A stretch of 64,000 bases of DNA from Mobilicoccus caccae (GCF_030161635.1 NZ_BSUO01000001.1:2089199-2153198), one strand, 5' to 3'; shown: positions 17,899 through 29,671, counted from the first letter of the stretch. The notes: generated from the letters alone by a model not told the origin. Program-made: numbers and translations.

Positions 17899-19406
17899 GT
17901 GCTCACTCCCGCCAGCTCCTCCAGCAGACGCGGCCCCACGGTCGTCACGGATCCGGCCCCGACGGTGAGGACGAGGTCACCCGGTCGTACGACGTCGCGC
18001 AGGCGGGCCACGGCCGCGTCCAACCCGACGACGTCGTGCACGGTCGTGCCGGTGGCGGCGAGCGGAGCCGAGACGAGCTCGGAACTCACCCCGGGCATCG
18101 GGTCCTCGCGGGCGGGGTAGATGTCGGTGAGGACGACGACGTCGGCGCCGGACAGCGCCTGGGCGAAGCGGTCGGCGAAGTCGCGGGTGCGGCTGAACAG
18201 GTGGGGCTGGAAGCAGACGACGAGCCGGCCGGGCGCGCTGACCTGACGGCCGGCCGCGACGACGGCCTCGACCTTGGCCGGGTTGTGGGCGTAGTCGTCG
18301 ACGACGCGGATGCCGCCGACCTCGCCCTTGGCCTCGAACCGGCGACGGGTCCCGCTGTATCCGGCCAGACCGGCGAGGACCTGCTGCGGGTCGGCACCGA
18401 GACCGACGACGGCCGCGAGCAGCGCGGCGGCGGCGTCGAGCAGGTTGTGCACGCCCGGCAGCGCCACCTCGAGCCCCAGTCCGTCGAGGGTCGTGAGGGC
18501 CTCGACTGCGGCCCGGGCCCGTTCCCCCGGCTCGGCGCCCTCGAGGACGGGCGAGTCGGTACCGCGCACCGCGAGGCGGGCGCGTCCGGACAGCCCCTCG
18601 CCCACGACGTCGACGAGGCGCAGGTCGGCCCGGTCGTCGGTGCCGTAGGTGACGACGAGCGCACCGGCCTCCCGCCGGGCACAGGCGAGATCCCAGGCGC
18701 CGGGGTCGTCGGAACAGGTGACGAGCAACCGCGCCGACCCGCTCTCGGCGAACATCTGGTAGGCGGCGCGCACCACGTCGAACGTGCCGTAGAAGTCCAG
18801 GTGGTCGGGCTGGACGTTGGTGATGACGGCGACGTCGGGGCGATAGGCGAGGAAGGTGCCGTCGCTCTCGTCGGCCTCGACGACGAACGCCTCGCCCGAG
18901 CCCAGGCGGGCGTTGACCCCGAGGCCGACGAGCTCGCCGCCGATGGCGAAGGACGGGTCGGCACCGGCCGCCAGCAGCGCGACGGTGAGCATCGCGGTGG
19001 TCGTCGTCTTGCCGTTGGCGCCGGCCACGGCCACGCGGGCGTGTCCGCTCATGAGACTCGCCAGGGCCTGGGAGCGGTGCAGGATGCGTATCCCGGCGGT
19101 CCGGGCGGCGGCGAGTTCGACGTTCTCCTCGCGCACCGCCGAGGACACGACGACGGTGTCGGCGCCCGCGACGTGGGCGGGGTCGTGGCCGACATGGATG
19201 GTGGCGCCCCGCTCACGCAGGGAGTCCAGCACCGCCGAGTCCTGGGCGTCGGAGCCGCTGACGACGAGGCCGCCGTCGAGGAACAGCCGGACGATCGCCG
19301 ACATGCCCGCTCCCCCGGCGGCCAGCACGTGGATGCGGCCGAGCTCACGGGCGGGCGGCACGTCGACGCCGAGGTCGAAGCGCGTGGTGAACGGCAGGTC
19401 GGTCAT
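17895..19406 (-). CDS. murC: UDP-N-acetylmuramate--L-alanine ligase
   Basis: MurC adds the first amino acid of the peptidoglycan stem peptide. The 503-residue Mur ligase shows the N-terminal Rossmann motif HVLAAGGAGMSAIVRLF, the P-loop GANGKTTTTAML (about residue 130), and VVDDYAHNPAKVEAV in the C-terminal part. The ATG at 19404-19406 overlaps the end of murG (ATGA), and the stop overlaps ftsQ. Confidence 0.97.
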   Translation of the reverse strand: MTDLPFTTRFDLGVDVPPARELGRIHVLAAGGAGMSAIVRLFLDGGLVVSGSDAQDSAVLDSLRERGATIHVGHDPAHVAGADTVVVSSAVREENVELAAARTAGIRILHRSQALASLMSGHARVAVAGANGKTTTTAMLTVALLAAGADPSFAIGGELVGLGVNARLGSGEAFVVEADESDGTFLAYRPDVAVITNVQPDHLDFYGTFDVVRAAYQMFAESGSARLLVTCSDDPGAWDLACARREAGALVVTYGTDDRADLRLVDVVGEGLSGRARLAVRGTDSPVLEGAEPGERARAAVEALTTLDGLGLEVALPGVHNLLDAAAALLAAVVGLGADPQQVLAGLAGYSGTRRRFEAKGEVGGIRVVDDYAHNPAKVEAVVAAGRQVSAPGRLVVCFQPHLFSRTRDFADRFAQALSGADVVVLTDIYPAREDPMPGVSSELVSAPLAATGTTVHDVVGLDAAVARLRDVVRPGDLVLTVGAGSVTTVGPRLLEELAGVST

Positions 19407-20489
19407 CGCCGTCCCCCTGCGCCACGGCCCGTTCCACCATGTCGGTGAGCATCTCGTCGGCGTCGCGCCGCCCGCACGAGGCCGCAGCGGCCGCCATGTC
19501 GCGCACCCGGTCGGCGTCGGTGATCAGCGGCATGACGTCCGAGAGGATCCTCGCCGGCGTCAGGTCGGTGTCGTCGATGAGGAGGCCACCGCCCGCCCCG
19601 ACGACGTCGGTCGCGTTGACGCGCTGCTCGCCATTGCCGATCGGCAGCGGCACGTACACGGCGGGCAACCCGACGGCGGTGAGCTCGCACACCGTGTTGG
19701 CCCCCGACCGCGCCACGACGAGATCGGCTGCGGCATAGGCCAGCTCCATGCGGTCGGCGTACTCGCGGACGACGTAGGCCGGCCCTTCGCCGATCGGCGG
19801 CGGAAACTCCTTGCCCCGCCCGCACAGGTGGAGGACCTGGACACCGGCCGCACGGATCTGCGGCGCGGCGACGGCGAACGCGTCGTTGAGCCGCTTGGCA
19901 CCGAGCGACCCGCCGGTGACCAGCAACGTCGGGGTGTGGGGGTCGAGGCCGAAGGACTCGCGCGCCGGCTCGCGCACCGCCGAGCGGTCGAGGTCGGCGA
20001 TCTCGCGACGCAGGGGCATCCCGACGACCTGAGCGTGCGGCAGCGGGGTGGAGTCGAACGTGACCCCCACGTGGCGGGTGAGCCTGGCCCCCAGCTTGTT
20101 CGCCAGCCCGGGCCGGGCGTTCTGCTCGTGCACGACGATCGGGATGCCGCGGCGACGGGCCGCGAGATAGGCGGGGCTGGCGACGTAGCCGCCGAACCCG
20201 ACGACGACGTCCGCACCCGCGACGACCCGGTCGGCCGCGCGGACGGCCCCGCCGAGACGGCCCGGCAGGGAGAACACGTCCGTGCCTGGACGCCGGGGGA
20301 AGACGACCTTGGGCATCGTCTCGAGCCGATAACCGCGGGCCGGGACGAGCCGCGACTCGAGACCGGCGGCGGTGCCGAGAGCCGTGATCTCCACCTCGGG
20401 GTGGCGGCGGCGCAGGCAGTCCGCGAGGGCCAGCAACGGTGACACGTGCCCCGCCGACCCCCTCCTGCGAGGACGACGGATCGCATCAT
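19403..20489 (-). CDS. murG: UDP-GlcNAc--lipid I transferase MurG (two apparent frameshifts)
   Basis: MurG converts lipid I to lipid II at the inner membrane face. The start MMRSVVLAGGG at 20487-20489 overlaps the ftsW stop, but the frame is lost at the C run 20458-20462; one extra base restores GGGSAGHVSPLLALAD. The body is intact (GFGGYVASPAYLAA, HEQNARPGLANK, GGSLGAKRLN, RSGANTVCELTAVGLP). A second lost base in 19413-19417 would put the stop at 19403 and recreate the ATGA overlap with murC; otherwise the frame runs on to 19345. With both bases the length is 362 residues, normal for MurG. An essential gene with two breaks argues for sequence error. Confidence 0.92.
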
Positions 20490-21808
20490 CGGTCCTTTCG
20501 TTTCGAGGTGCGGGGCCGGGGCAGGGACGGCATCCGCAGGCCGTCTCGCTCACGCCACGCCCGTCCCGTGCGCTGCCAGAGGCCGGGGCGGCCGGCGAGG
20601 GCCTGACGGCACGCCGGTTCGCTGCGGGCGAAGGCGATGACCATGCCCAACGCCCCGAGGTTGGTGACGAGTGCGGACCCGCCGTAGGAGACCAGCGGCA
20701 ACGGCACACCGATGACGGGCAGCAGGCCGATCACCGAGCCGATGTTGATCATGGCCTGGACGACGATCCACACCATGACGCCCGTGGTGGCCAGGCACAC
20801 GAACTGGTCGTCGCTGTGCATGACCACGCGGTAGCAGGCGAGGGCGAGCAGGGCGTACAGCACGATGACGAGCAGGGTGCCCCAGAGGCCGAGTTCCTCA
20901 CCGATGATGGCGAAGATGAAGTCGTTGTGCGGCTCGGGCAGCCACAGCCACTTCTCGACGCTCTGACCGAGCCCGCGGCCGATGATCCCGCCGTCGGCGA
21001 GGGCGAACTGGCCGTGCCGTGTCTGCCAGCACTGGTGGACGTCGGTGCAGTTGAGCCACTGGTCGATGCGGGACATGCGGTTGCCGCTGAACGCGACGAG
21101 GGCCGCGACGCCGGCCGCGCCGAGCACGCCGACCCCGGCGAACAGCTTCCACGACACCCCGGCCGCCCACATGATGCCGGCGATGATCGCGATGAGGACG
21201 AGGGCGGTGCCCAGGTCGCGCCCGAGGAGCACGAGTCCCACCACGACGCCACCGAAGGGCACGAGAGCCGGGACGATGACGTGCTGCCACTGGTGGATGC
21301 GGTGCCGTTTGGTCGCCAGCGTCAGGGAGCAAATAAGGACGAGGGCGACCTTGCCGAGCTCGGAGGGCTGGAGTCCGATGCCGGCGATGTCGACCCAGTT
21401 GCGGTTGCCGCCGACGTCGCGACCGAGACCGGGCACGAAGACGAGGAGTTGCAGGGCCACCGCGGCGAGGAAGATCGGCAGCGCGAGACGGCGCCACATG
21501 AGCACCGGGATGCGGGAGGCGATGAGCGCTGCGATCCCGCCCAGGACCGCGAACATCGCCTGACGTCCGAAGAGCGAGTACGAGGAGTCACGGGCCACCA
21601 GGGAGGCCACCGAGGATGCCGAGAGCACCTCGACCAGTCCGATGATCGTCAGGCTCGAGACCACGGCGATGAGCAGGTAGTACGTCGACAGCGGGGATTC
21701 GAGCCGAGCCCAGAACGGGTGTTGCTCCGGGGGCCCTTCCTCGTCGTCGTGGCCCGCTCGGCGGCGGGCCGCCGCCGAGGTCGTCGGACGTCGCGTGGAC
21801 GTGCTCAC
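20486..21808 (-). CDS. ftsW: SEDS-family peptidoglycan glycosyltransferase FtsW
   Basis: FtsW polymerises lipid II at the septum together with FtsI. The 440-residue protein has about ten membrane helices after a charged 45-residue N-terminus. SEDS motifs are present: GGNRNWVDIAGIGLQPSELGK, the extracellular loop with IIGRGLGQSVEKWLWLPEPHNDFIFAIIGEELG, and PLVSYGGSALVTNL. It is placed between murD and murG as usual and overlaps murG by 4 bases. Confidence 0.96.
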   Translation of the reverse strand: MSTSTRRPTTSAAARRRAGHDDEEGPPEQHPFWARLESPLSTYYLLIAVVSSLTIIGLVEVLSASSVASLVARDSSYSLFGRQAMFAVLGGIAALIASRIPVLMWRRLALPIFLAAVALQLLVFVPGLGRDVGGNRNWVDIAGIGLQPSELGKVALVLICSLTLATKRHRIHQWQHVIVPALVPFGGVVVGLVLLGRDLGTALVLIAIIAGIMWAAGVSWKLFAGVGVLGAAGVAALVAFSGNRMSRIDQWLNCTDVHQCWQTRHGQFALADGGIIGRGLGQSVEKWLWLPEPHNDFIFAIIGEELGLWGTLLVIVLYALLALACYRVVMHSDDQFVCLATTGVMVWIVVQAMINIGSVIGLLPVIGVPLPLVSYGGSALVTNLGALGMVIAFARSEPACRQALAGRPGLWQRTGRAWRERDGLRMPSLPRPRTSKRKDR

Positions 21809-21864
21809 CGCTCACCCCTTCCGATCGCTCTCGATACCCGTGCGCGTTCCCGGCCTGCGGTCGC

Positions 21865-23370
21865 TCAGGCGCCCGACCGGGCTCTGACGGCCTCGGCGAA
21901 CGCATCGCCCCTGGCCTCGTAGTTGCGGAACATGTCCATCGACGCCGCCGCGGGGGCGAGGAGCACGACGTCACCCTCGCGCGCGAGCCCGGCCGCGGCC
22001 TCGACGACCGATGCCATCGCCCCAGTGTCGGTGGCCTCGACGTCGATCGTGGGGACGTCCGGGGCGTGTCGGGCGAGGGCCTCGGCGATGCGTGCGCGGT
22101 CACGGCCCATGAGGACCACGCCGCGCAGACGGCCGGCGTTCTCGCGCACGAGATCGTCGACGTCGGCGCCCTTGAGCAGCCCGCCGGCGATCCACACGAC
22201 GTTCTCGAAGGCCCGCAGCGAGGCGGACGCGGCGTGCGGGTTGGTCGCCTTGGAGTCGTCGATCCAGGTGACCCCACCCGTGACCGCGACCTCGGCGATG
22301 CGGTGGGCCTCGGGGGTGAACGCCCGCAGCCCGTCGCGCACCGCGGTGGCGCTCACGCCGGCGGCCCGGGCGAGGGCGGCCGCGGCCAGGGCGTTGGCGA
22401 TGACGTGGGGCGCGGGCTCGACGCTGCCGCGGCGCAGGTCCTCGATCGTGCCGAGCTCGGCCGCCGAGGTCCGACGGTTCTCGACGAAGGCGCGGTCGGC
22501 CAGGACGTCGTCGACGACTCCGACCATCGAGAGGGACGGGACCCCGGTGGTGAACCCGACCGCCCGGCATCCCTCGACGACGTCGGCCTCGCGCACGAGT
22601 TCCTCGGTGACCGGGTCGGCGACGTTGTAGACGCACGCGACGTGGGTGTTCTGATACACCCGCCCCTTGGCGGCGCGGTACTCCTCGAGCGAGCCGTGCC
22701 AGTCGACGTGGTCGGGCGCGACGTTGAGGCAGGCGGAGGCGACCGGCGAGATCGAGCGCTGCCAGTGCAGTTGGAAGCTGGAGAGTTCGACCGCGAGCAC
22801 GTCGTACGGCTCCGGGTCGAGGACGGCCTCCATGATCGGCGTGCCGACGTTGCCGACGCTGCGCGAACGCAGACCGGCCGCGGCGAAGATCGAGGCGAGC
22901 ATCTGAACAGTCGTCGTCTTGCCGTTGGTCCCGGTGATGGTGATCCACGGCGCCGCACCCTCGGGCCGCATGCGCCACGCGAGTTCGACCTCGCCCCACA
23001 CGGGGATCCCGCGCCGGTCGGCCTCGACGAACACGGGGCTCGTGGGGCGCCAGCCCGGGGAGGTCACGACGAGGTCGATGTCGGTGAGCAGACCCGCGGG
23101 GTCCTCCAGCGCGGCCTCGCCGGCCTCACCCATGAGGAGTTCGGCGCCGAGCACCTCGAGGATGCGGCAGCGCTCGGCCAGGCCCTCCGACGTGCTCGCG
23201 TCGACGCCGCGCACGACGGCGTCACGTTCGAGCAGCGCATCGGCGGCGGCGAATCCGCTGACGCCGAGCCCGGTGACGAGCACCCGCAACCCGGCCCAGT
23301 CGGCGCCGCGGTGGTCCAGCGGACCCGAGCGGCCGGCGGGTTCTCCCCGCACCTCACGGTCACAACGCAC
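21865..23370 (-). CDS. murD: UDP-N-acetylmuramoyl-L-alanine--D-glutamate ligase
   Basis: MurD adds D-glutamate to UDP-MurNAc-Ala. The protein of about 501 residues has the N-terminal [18 protein letters not shown], the P-loop [14 protein letters not shown] and the domain signature [10 protein letters not shown] ([11 protein letters not shown]). The first start in frame is the GTG at 23368-23370, overlapping the mraY stop by 11 bases; a GTG at 23350-23352 is an alternative with almost no overlap. It precedes ftsW by 56 bases. Confidence 0.95.
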   Translation of the reverse strand: MRCDREVRGEPAGRSGPLDHRGADWAGLRVLVTGLGVSGFAAADALLERDAVVRGVDASTSEGLAERCRILEVLGAELLMGEAGEAALEDPAGLLTDIDLVVTSPGWRPTSPVFVEADRRGIPVWGEVELAWRMRPEGAAPWITITGTNGKTTTVQMLASIFAAAGLRSRSVGNVGTPIMEAVLDPEPYDVLAVELSSFQLHWQRSISPVASACLNVAPDHVDWHGSLEEYRAAKGRVYQNTHVACVYNVADPVTEELVREADVVEGCRAVGFTTGVPSLSMVGVVDDVLADRAFVENRRTSAAELGTIEDLRRGSVEPAPHVIANALAAAALARAAGVSATAVRDGLRAFTPEAHRIAEVAVTGGVTWIDDSKATNPHAASASLRAFENVVWIAGGLLKGADVDDLVRENAGRLRGVVLMGRDRARIAEALARHAPDVPTIDVEATDTGAMASVVEAAAGLAREGDVVLLAPAAASMDMFRNYEARGDAFAEAVRARSGA

Positions 23371-24454
23371 CTCCGACGACGATCCACGGCATGTAGAACA
23401 AGCCCAGGGCCAGGCCGACGCACATGCCGGCGACGATCCAGAACCGGATGACGATGGTGACCTCGTTCCAGCCCTTGAGCTCGAAGTGGTGCTGCAGCGG
23501 CGCCATGCGGAACACGCGTCTGCCGGTGAGCTTGAACGAGGCGACCTGGATAATGACCGACATCGTGATGATGACGAACAGCCCGCCGAGGATGACCATG
23601 AGCAGCTCGGTGCGGGTGACGATCGCGAGCCCGGCCAGCGCGCCGCCGAGGGCGAGCGAGCCCGTGTCGCCCATGAAGATCTTGGCGGGCGAGGCGTTCC
23701 ACCACAGGAATCCGACGCAGGCACCCATGAGCGCGGCCGCGAAGATCGCGAGGTCGAGCGGGTGCGGGGTCTGGTAGCAGAGGGAGGCGTACGCCCCCGG
23801 CCGGGCGCAGCGCTGGTTGAACTGCCAGATGCCGATGAGGATGTAGGCGCCCGCGACCAACATCGTCGCGCCGGTGGCGAGGCCGTCGAGACCGTCGGTG
23901 AGGTTGACGCCGTTGCTCGTGCCGGCGATGAGCAGGTTGATCCACACGACGAACAGCACGAACCCGATCCCCGGGCCCCACAGGAACAGATCGATCGGCA
24001 GATCCCGCAGGAACGAGATCGACGTCGAGGCGGGCGTGGAGCCGTTGGGGGCGGGGAACTGCAGCGCCAGCAGAGCAAAGACCGTGCCGACGCCGAACTG
24101 TCCGAGCAACTTCTGCCACGACCGTAGGCCGAGGCTGCGCGCCTTGCTGATCTTGATGAAGTCGTCGGCCCACCCCACGATGCCGAGCCCGACCATGAGG
24201 AACATGACCAGCAGGACGCTCGGCGACAAGGGCGTGATCGTCACCAGGTGGGCGAAGAAGTAGCCGATGACGGTGGCCGCGATGATGACGGCGCCGCCCA
24301 TCGTGGGGGTACCGCGCTTGGTGTGGTGCGTCGTCGGGCCGTCGTCGCGGATGAACTGCCCGTACCCCCGCCGCACGAGGAACTTGATGTACAGGGGCGT
24401 CCCGAAGAGCGCGATGACGAGGGAGACCACGGTCGCGGCGAGCACGGGTTTCAT
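23360..24454 (-). CDS. mraY: phospho-MurNAc-pentapeptide transferase
   Basis: MraY forms lipid I from UDP-MurNAc-pentapeptide and undecaprenyl phosphate. The 364-residue membrane protein has about ten helices. It shows the catalytic aspartates in [20 protein letters not shown] and [15 protein letters not shown], and the histidine-rich [14 protein letters not shown]. It begins with ATG at 24452-24454 overlapping the murF stop (ATGA). Confidence 0.97.
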   Translation of the reverse strand: MKPVLAATVVSLVIALFGTPLYIKFLVRRGYGQFIRDDGPTTHHTKRGTPTMGGAVIIAATVIGYFFAHLVTITPLSPSVLLVMFLMVGLGIVGWADDFIKISKARSLGLRSWQKLLGQFGVGTVFALLALQFPAPNGSTPASTSISFLRDLPIDLFLWGPGIGFVLFVVWINLLIAGTSNGVNLTDGLDGLATGATMLVAGAYILIGIWQFNQRCARPGAYASLCYQTPHPLDLAIFAAALMGACVGFLWWNASPAKIFMGDTGSLALGGALAGLAIVTRTELLMVILGGLFVIITMSVIIQVASFKLTGRRVFRMAPLQHHFELKGWNEVTIVIRFWIVAGMCVGLALGLFYMPWIVVGGAL

Positions 24455-25890
24455 GCGGGGTCCTCCTGACCGACGAGACGGTCACCGAGGAGACGGAGAC
24501 CGGCATCCCTGCTGGATTTCAGGAGCACGACGTCTCCGGCGACCAGGACGTCCTCGAGGACGGCCTGAGCCGCGTCGAGGGTGTCGGCGCGGTAGACCTC
24601 GATCGGGCCGGTCGGTGCGTGATCGGCGGCGCCGTCGGCGATGGCCGCGGCGTCGGGCGCGACGGCCAGGAGGACGTCGACGCCCAGGTCGGCGGCCAAC
24701 CGACCCATCCGGCGGTGTTCGGCCGCGGAGTCGGGTCCGAGCTCGTACATGCCGCCCAGCACCGCGACGGTTCGTCCGGAGCGCTCCATGCGGGCCAGCG
24801 TGCGCAGCGCGGCGGCCATGGAATCGGGGTTGGCGTTGTAGGCGTCGTTGACGACGACGACACCGTCGGTCCGGTCGTGACGCTCCATGCGCCAGCGGCT
24901 GGCGGTGGTGGCGCTCTCGAGCCGTTCGACGATCTGCGGGGGCGTCATGCCGACCTCCAGCGCGGCCGCGACGACGGCGAGCGCGTTGTCGACCTGGTGC
25001 TCACCCAGCAGCGACATCCGCACCGGCCAGGATTCGCCGGCGGCGTGCAGGGTGAAGGAGGGCGCGCCCGAGCCGGCGAGGGTGACGTCGGTGGCGCGCA
25101 CGTCGGCGTCCGCCGCCCGGCCGGTGAGCATGACGCGCGCGGAGGTCGCCCCGGCCATGCCGCGCACGAGGTCGTCGTCGGCGTTGAGCACCGCGAGCCC
25201 GCCGGTCGGGAGGGCCTCGACGAGTTCGGCCTTGGCCGTCGCGATGACCTCGCGCGAGCCGAACTCCCCGAGGTGGGCCGAGCCCACGTTGAGCACGATG
25301 CCGATGCGCGGTGTGGCCATGCCGGTGAGGTAGTCGACGTGCCCGATGCCGCGGGCGCCCATCTCCAGCACGAGGATCCGCGTGCTCGGGGTGACCCGGC
25401 AGACGGTGAGCGGGACGCCGACCTCGGAGTTGAGGGAGCCGACGTTGGCGACGGTCTCGGCGTGTCCGGATAGGACGTGGGCGAGCAGGTCCTTGGTCGT
25501 CGTCTTGCCGGAGGACCCGGTGACGCCGACGACGACGAGGCCCACGTCCTGCACCTGCCGGCGCACGATCTCGCGGGCCAGCGCGGCGAAGGCCTCCTGC
25601 ACGTCCTCGACGAGCACGGCGGGCAGCTCGGCCACCGGGCGGGTCACGAGGGCGGCGACCGCCCCGGCCGCGCGGGCCGCGGGCACGTACACGTGGCCGT
25701 CGGCGTGCTCACCGACGCGCGCGACGTAGAGGGACCCGGGCCCGGCCTCGCGGGAGTCGGTGACGACGGGACCGTCGATGAGGACGCGCGCGAACGCGAC
25801 GTCGGGTGCGTTCGTGTCGACCGCGTCGGTCGGCGCGATCGGACGCCCGCCGGTGATGTCGGCGATCTCGGCGAGGGTGAGGGGGATCAT
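24451..25890 (-). CDS. murF: UDP-MurNAc-tripeptide--D-alanyl-D-alanine ligase
   Basis: MurF adds D-Ala-D-Ala to complete the stem pentapeptide. The 479-residue ligase begins [15 protein letters not shown], the characteristic MurF N-terminal substrate domain. The P-loop [15 protein letters not shown] is near residue 125, and [15 protein letters not shown] marks the C-terminal ligase domain. ATG 25888-25890 overlaps the murE stop by 4 bases. Confidence 0.97.
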   Translation of the reverse strand: MIPLTLAEIADITGGRPIAPTDAVDTNAPDVAFARVLIDGPVVTDSREAGPGSLYVARVGEHADGHVYVPAARAAGAVAALVTRPVAELPAVLVEDVQEAFAALAREIVRRQVQDVGLVVVGVTGSSGKTTTKDLLAHVLSGHAETVANVGSLNSEVGVPLTVCRVTPSTRILVLEMGARGIGHVDYLTGMATPRIGIVLNVGSAHLGEFGSREVIATAKAELVEALPTGGLAVLNADDDLVRGMAGATSARVMLTGRAADADVRATDVTLAGSGAPSFTLHAAGESWPVRMSLLGEHQVDNALAVVAAALEVGMTPPQIVERLESATTASRWRMERHDRTDGVVVVNDAYNANPDSMAAALRTLARMERSGRTVAVLGGMYELGPDSAAEHRRMGRLAADLGVDVLLAVAPDAAAIADGAADHAPTGPIEVYRADTLDAAQAVLEDVLVAGDVVLLKSSRDAGLRLLGDRLVGQEDPA

Positions 25891-27449
25891 GACGCTCCCT
25901 CCCGGATGCGTCGCCAGGCGCGGGAGACGGCGCTCCGGTCGTCGTAGGGGTGGATCGTGCCGCGGATCTCCTGGCCGTCCTCGTGCCCCTTGCCGAGCAC
26001 CGCGACGGTGCCGCCGGGCCCGGCCAGACGCAGCGCCGACTCGATGGCGAGCTCGCGGCCGTCCATCTCGGTGACGTCGGTGGCGTGCGCCTGACCTGTG
26101 TCGATGCAGGTGCGGGCGCCGGCGAGGACGGCGGCGCGGATGGTGGCCGGGTCCTCGTGGCGCGGGTTGTCGTCGGTGACCACGACGAGGTCGGCCTGCT
26201 CGGCGGCGGCGCGGCCCATGCCCGCGCGTTTGCCGGGGTCGCGACCGCCGCCGGCACCGAGCACGGCGACGAGCGGCTCGCGCGCACCGGGGCGCAGCGC
26301 GCCGAGCACGGAGGACACGGCGTCGGGGGTGTGGGCGAAGTCGAGGATGACCAGCGGCGCGTCCGGCCCGAGGTCGATGCGCTCGGCGCGACCCGGCACG
26401 GTCGTGGGGGCCTCCAGGGCGCGCTGGACGTCGGCGGCCGGGTAGCCGAGGGCGAGCAGCGCCAGGGCGGCGACCGCGGTGTTCGTCCGGTTGAAGTCGC
26501 CGGGCAGCGGGGAGCGCAGGTCGAGCTCGGCCGACCCGTCGGCGGCGGTGAGGACGAAGGCCGACTCCCCCGGCTCGGAGGAGATGACCCAGTCGGCCCC
26601 GCGATCGGGTGAGTTCGCGACGGTGCTGACGGGGATCCCGGCGCCGTCGGCCACGGACCGACCCCAGTCGTCGTCGACGCACACCACGCCGCGCCTCGCC
26701 CGCTCGGGCGTGAACAGCTCGGCCTTGGCCGCGGCGTAGTCCTGCATCGTGTGGTGGAAGTCGAGGTGGTCCTGGCTGAGGTTGGTGAAGCAGGCGACGT
26801 CGTAGACGATGCCGTCGACGCGGTGCAGGACCAGCGCGTGGCTCGAGACCTCCATCGTGGCGGTGCCCACGCCCTCCTCGACCATGACCGCGAGCAATCC
26901 GTGCAGGTCACAGGACTCCGGGGTGGTGCGTGTGCTCGGCACCCGCCGGTCGCCGACCCGCGTCTCGATCGTGCCGACGAGCCCGGTCTTCTCGCCGAGG
27001 GCGCGCAGGGCGCCGTCGAGCAGGTAGGCCGTCGTGGTCTTGCCGTTCGTGCCGGTGATCCCCACCGAGCGCACCCGCCCCGCGGGCCGCCCGTACACCC
27101 GGGCCGAGACCTCACCGAGGACGGCGCGGGGGTCCTGGGTGACGAGGATCGGCACGTCCGGCACGTCGGCGTCGCCCTCGGCCTCGGCCTCGGCCTCGCG
27201 GACCATCACCGCACCCGCCTCGTCGGTGAGCACGGCGCCGGCCCCCGAGGCGATGGCGCCGGAGGCGAACGAGGCCCCGTGGGCGTTGGAGCCGGGCATC
27301 CCGGCGTAGAGGTCGCCGGCAACCACGGTGCGGCTGTCGAGGCCGACACCGGTGACCGTGATCTCGGGGTCGCCGATGAGGCGGATCGCCGGGGAGGTGA
27401 GGTCACCGACCCGCACCGGGGTCACGTCACGAGGTCGTCGAGGAGTCAT
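25887..27449 (-). CDS. murE: UDP-MurNAc-L-Ala-D-Glu--diamino acid ligase MurE
   Basis: MurE adds the third residue of the stem peptide. The protein of about 520 residues has the P-loop [15 protein letters not shown], the UDP-binding SSHALVLHRV and the C-terminal motif DNPRHEDP. The DNPR form of that motif is associated with meso-diaminopimelate as substrate rather than lysine; this is an inference from motif only. Start is the ATG at 27447-27449, or a GTG six bases upstream. The stop overlaps murF. Confidence 0.95.
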   Translation of the reverse strand: MTPRRPRDVTPVRVGDLTSPAIRLIGDPEITVTGVGLDSRTVVAGDLYAGMPGSNAHGASFASGAIASGAGAVLTDEAGAVMVREAEAEAEGDADVPDVPILVTQDPRAVLGEVSARVYGRPAGRVRSVGITGTNGKTTTAYLLDGALRALGEKTGLVGTIETRVGDRRVPSTRTTPESCDLHGLLAVMVEEGVGTATMEVSSHALVLHRVDGIVYDVACFTNLSQDHLDFHHTMQDYAAAKAELFTPERARRGVVCVDDDWGRSVADGAGIPVSTVANSPDRGADWVISSEPGESAFVLTAADGSAELDLRSPLPGDFNRTNTAVAALALLALGYPAADVQRALEAPTTVPGRAERIDLGPDAPLVILDFAHTPDAVSSVLGALRPGAREPLVAVLGAGGGRDPGKRAGMGRAAAEQADLVVVTDDNPRHEDPATIRAAVLAGARTCIDTGQAHATDVTEMDGRELAIESALRLAGPGGTVAVLGKGHEDGQEIRGTIHPYDDRSAVSRAWRRIREGAS

Positions 27450-27460
27450 CGACACCGAAA

Positions 27461-29667
27461 CTACCGCCCCGCCGGGGACGATGGTGCATCGGAGGTCGTC
27501 GTCCCACTGCCGCCCGAGGTCGCGGCGCCGCCCTGGTCGGGCACCCTCTCCGGGGTGCCCTCGACGGCCCCGGGAACGGGCGCCGCGCCGGGGGTCGGCC
27601 CATCCTGCGGCATCCCCTGGGTGAGTTCCTTGCGGTCCAGGGGGTAGTGCTGGCTCACGACGGGCCCCGGCTTGGCGCCGGTCGTCTTGAGGGCGTAGGA
27701 CATGATCTCCTTGAACACCGGGCCGGCGACCGTGCCGCCGTAGATCGGCTTGCCCTTGCCGGGCTTGTTGACGATGACCGCGACGACGTACTGCGGGTCG
27801 TCGGCCGGCGCGTAGCCGATGAACGAGGAGACGTACCCGCCCTTGACGAGGTCCTGGGAGGTGCCGGTCTTGCCGCCGATGCGCACGCCCGGGATGGCGG
27901 CCGCCTGGGCGGTGCCGCTCTCGCTGACGACCGTCTCGAGCATCCGGCTCATCTCCACCGCCGACGTCTCGGGGAGCACCTGGACGGGGTCGGGCGCCGG
28001 GCGCGGCTCGAGGCGACCGTTCGCGTCGGTCTCCCCTCCACCAGGGAGGCCGGCACCCGGACACCCTTGTTGGCGATGGTCTGGAACACCCCGGCGGCCT
28101 GCACCGCGGTCACCGCCATGCCCTGACCGAACATGAGCGTGTACCACTGGGTCTCGTTCCACTGCGACGACGGCGCGAACAGGCCCGCGCTCTCGCCGGG
28201 GAACCCGACCGCGCTCGTCGAGCCCGCACCGAACTTGCGGTAGTACTCCTCGAGCTTGGCCTTGCCGAGCTGCTCGGCGATGAGGATCGTGCCGATGTTG
28301 CTCGACTGGGCCACGATGCCGGCCGTCGTCAGGTCCAGCGGCTCCTTGTGATCGTGGCTGTCACGGAAGCGCCGGTCCGAGCGCGGCAGCCGGTTCTCGA
28401 CGCGGTAGACGCTCGTCGGGGTCGTTTTACCCTCGGCCAGGGCCGCGCCGATGGACATGACCTTGGCCGTGGAGCCGGGCTCGAAGGTGTTCTGGAACGC
28501 CAGGCTGCCGAACACCTGACCCTTGCCCGAGCGGTCCTCGGGGTCGAATCCGGGCGACTGGGCCACGGCACGCAGACGTCCCTGCTTGTCCATGACGACC
28601 GCGACGCCGGACTCGGCGTCCATGGCCTCGACCTGCCGCGCGATGGCGTCGTGGGCGATGTACTGCAGATCGTTGTCGATGGTGAGCCGCACGTTGCGCC
28701 CGGGGACGGCCGGCTGGATCGCCTGCTGCCCCATGGGGATGACCCGGTTGTCGCGGGAGTACTCGCGCACGGCCCGTCCCGGCGTGCCGGTGAGGGTGTC
28801 GTCGAGGAGGTACTCGAGCCCGCCGCCGGCCTCCTTGGCGCTGCCGCCGGGGCCGACCCAGCCCACCAGCGGGGCGACCGGCTCGCCACCGGGATAGGTG
28901 CGCACCGAATCCGCCTGGGAGGCCACGCCCGGGATGCCCAACGACGCGACCTGCCGCCACACCGACGGCTCGATCTTGGTCGCCACGGTGGCCCCGAGGT
29001 CGGTGCCGGTCAGCTTGGTGCGCAGGTCGGACGCGCTCTGCCCGAGGAGCGGGGCCAGCGCCGCGGCCGCGCCGTCGACACCGACGGTGCGCTTCTCCTT
29101 GGTCGCGGGATCGCGGACCTCGTACGTCGACACGAGGTTCTGATCCACGAGGATCGTCCGACGCTCCGCGCTCGCCGCGAGCGGAACTCCCTTGTGGTCG
29201 AGGATCGCTCCCCGCTGCGCCGGCAGCGGCGTGATGCGGGACCGGACCTCCAGACCCTCGGCCGCGATGCGTCCGGCGTCGATGGCCTGCAGGCGCACCA
29301 ACTGGGCCGCGAAGAGGGTGAAGACGAACAGGGTGATGATGAACAGGGTCCGCACCCGGCGCCTGGCCGCAGGTGCGCCCGCTCGACGCGTCCGCGTGGA
29401 CCCGGATCCGCCGCGACCTCCACCGCCTCCGCCACGGCCTCCACCGCCACGTCCACCGGAGCCGCCACGCCCACCGCCGCCGCGGTCGTTGCCGTCGCGT
29501 CCGGCACCACCGGATGCCCCACCGGCGGTGGCGCGGCGGGGCGAGGAGGGGAAGCTGTCGATGTCGCCGGGGTCCACGGGCCGGGTGGCACGTCGTCCCT
29601 GCGGATCGCGGCTGCGGGGGGACGACGTGTCTGCGGGGCCGGAGGTGCGGCGCGCCTGCACACTCAC
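27461..29667 (-). CDS. ftsI: septal class B penicillin-binding protein FtsI (apparent frameshift)
   Basis: FtsI is the septal transpeptidase that works with FtsW. Residues 1-105 are cytoplasmic and include a Gly/Arg-rich stretch (48-90). A single membrane helix follows at about 106-126, then the dimerisation domain and the transpeptidase domain with EPGSTAKVM, QSSN and GGKTGTSQ. The frame breaks at the C run 28033-28036, between GVRVPASLVEG and the next segment; one extra base gives 735 residues. The C-terminus is a Pro/Gly/Thr-rich tail with no PASTA repeat. Start is GTG 29665-29667, just after ftsL. The break is probably a sequencing error because all catalytic motifs are kept. Confidence 0.93.
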
Positions 29668-29671
29668 GGCG

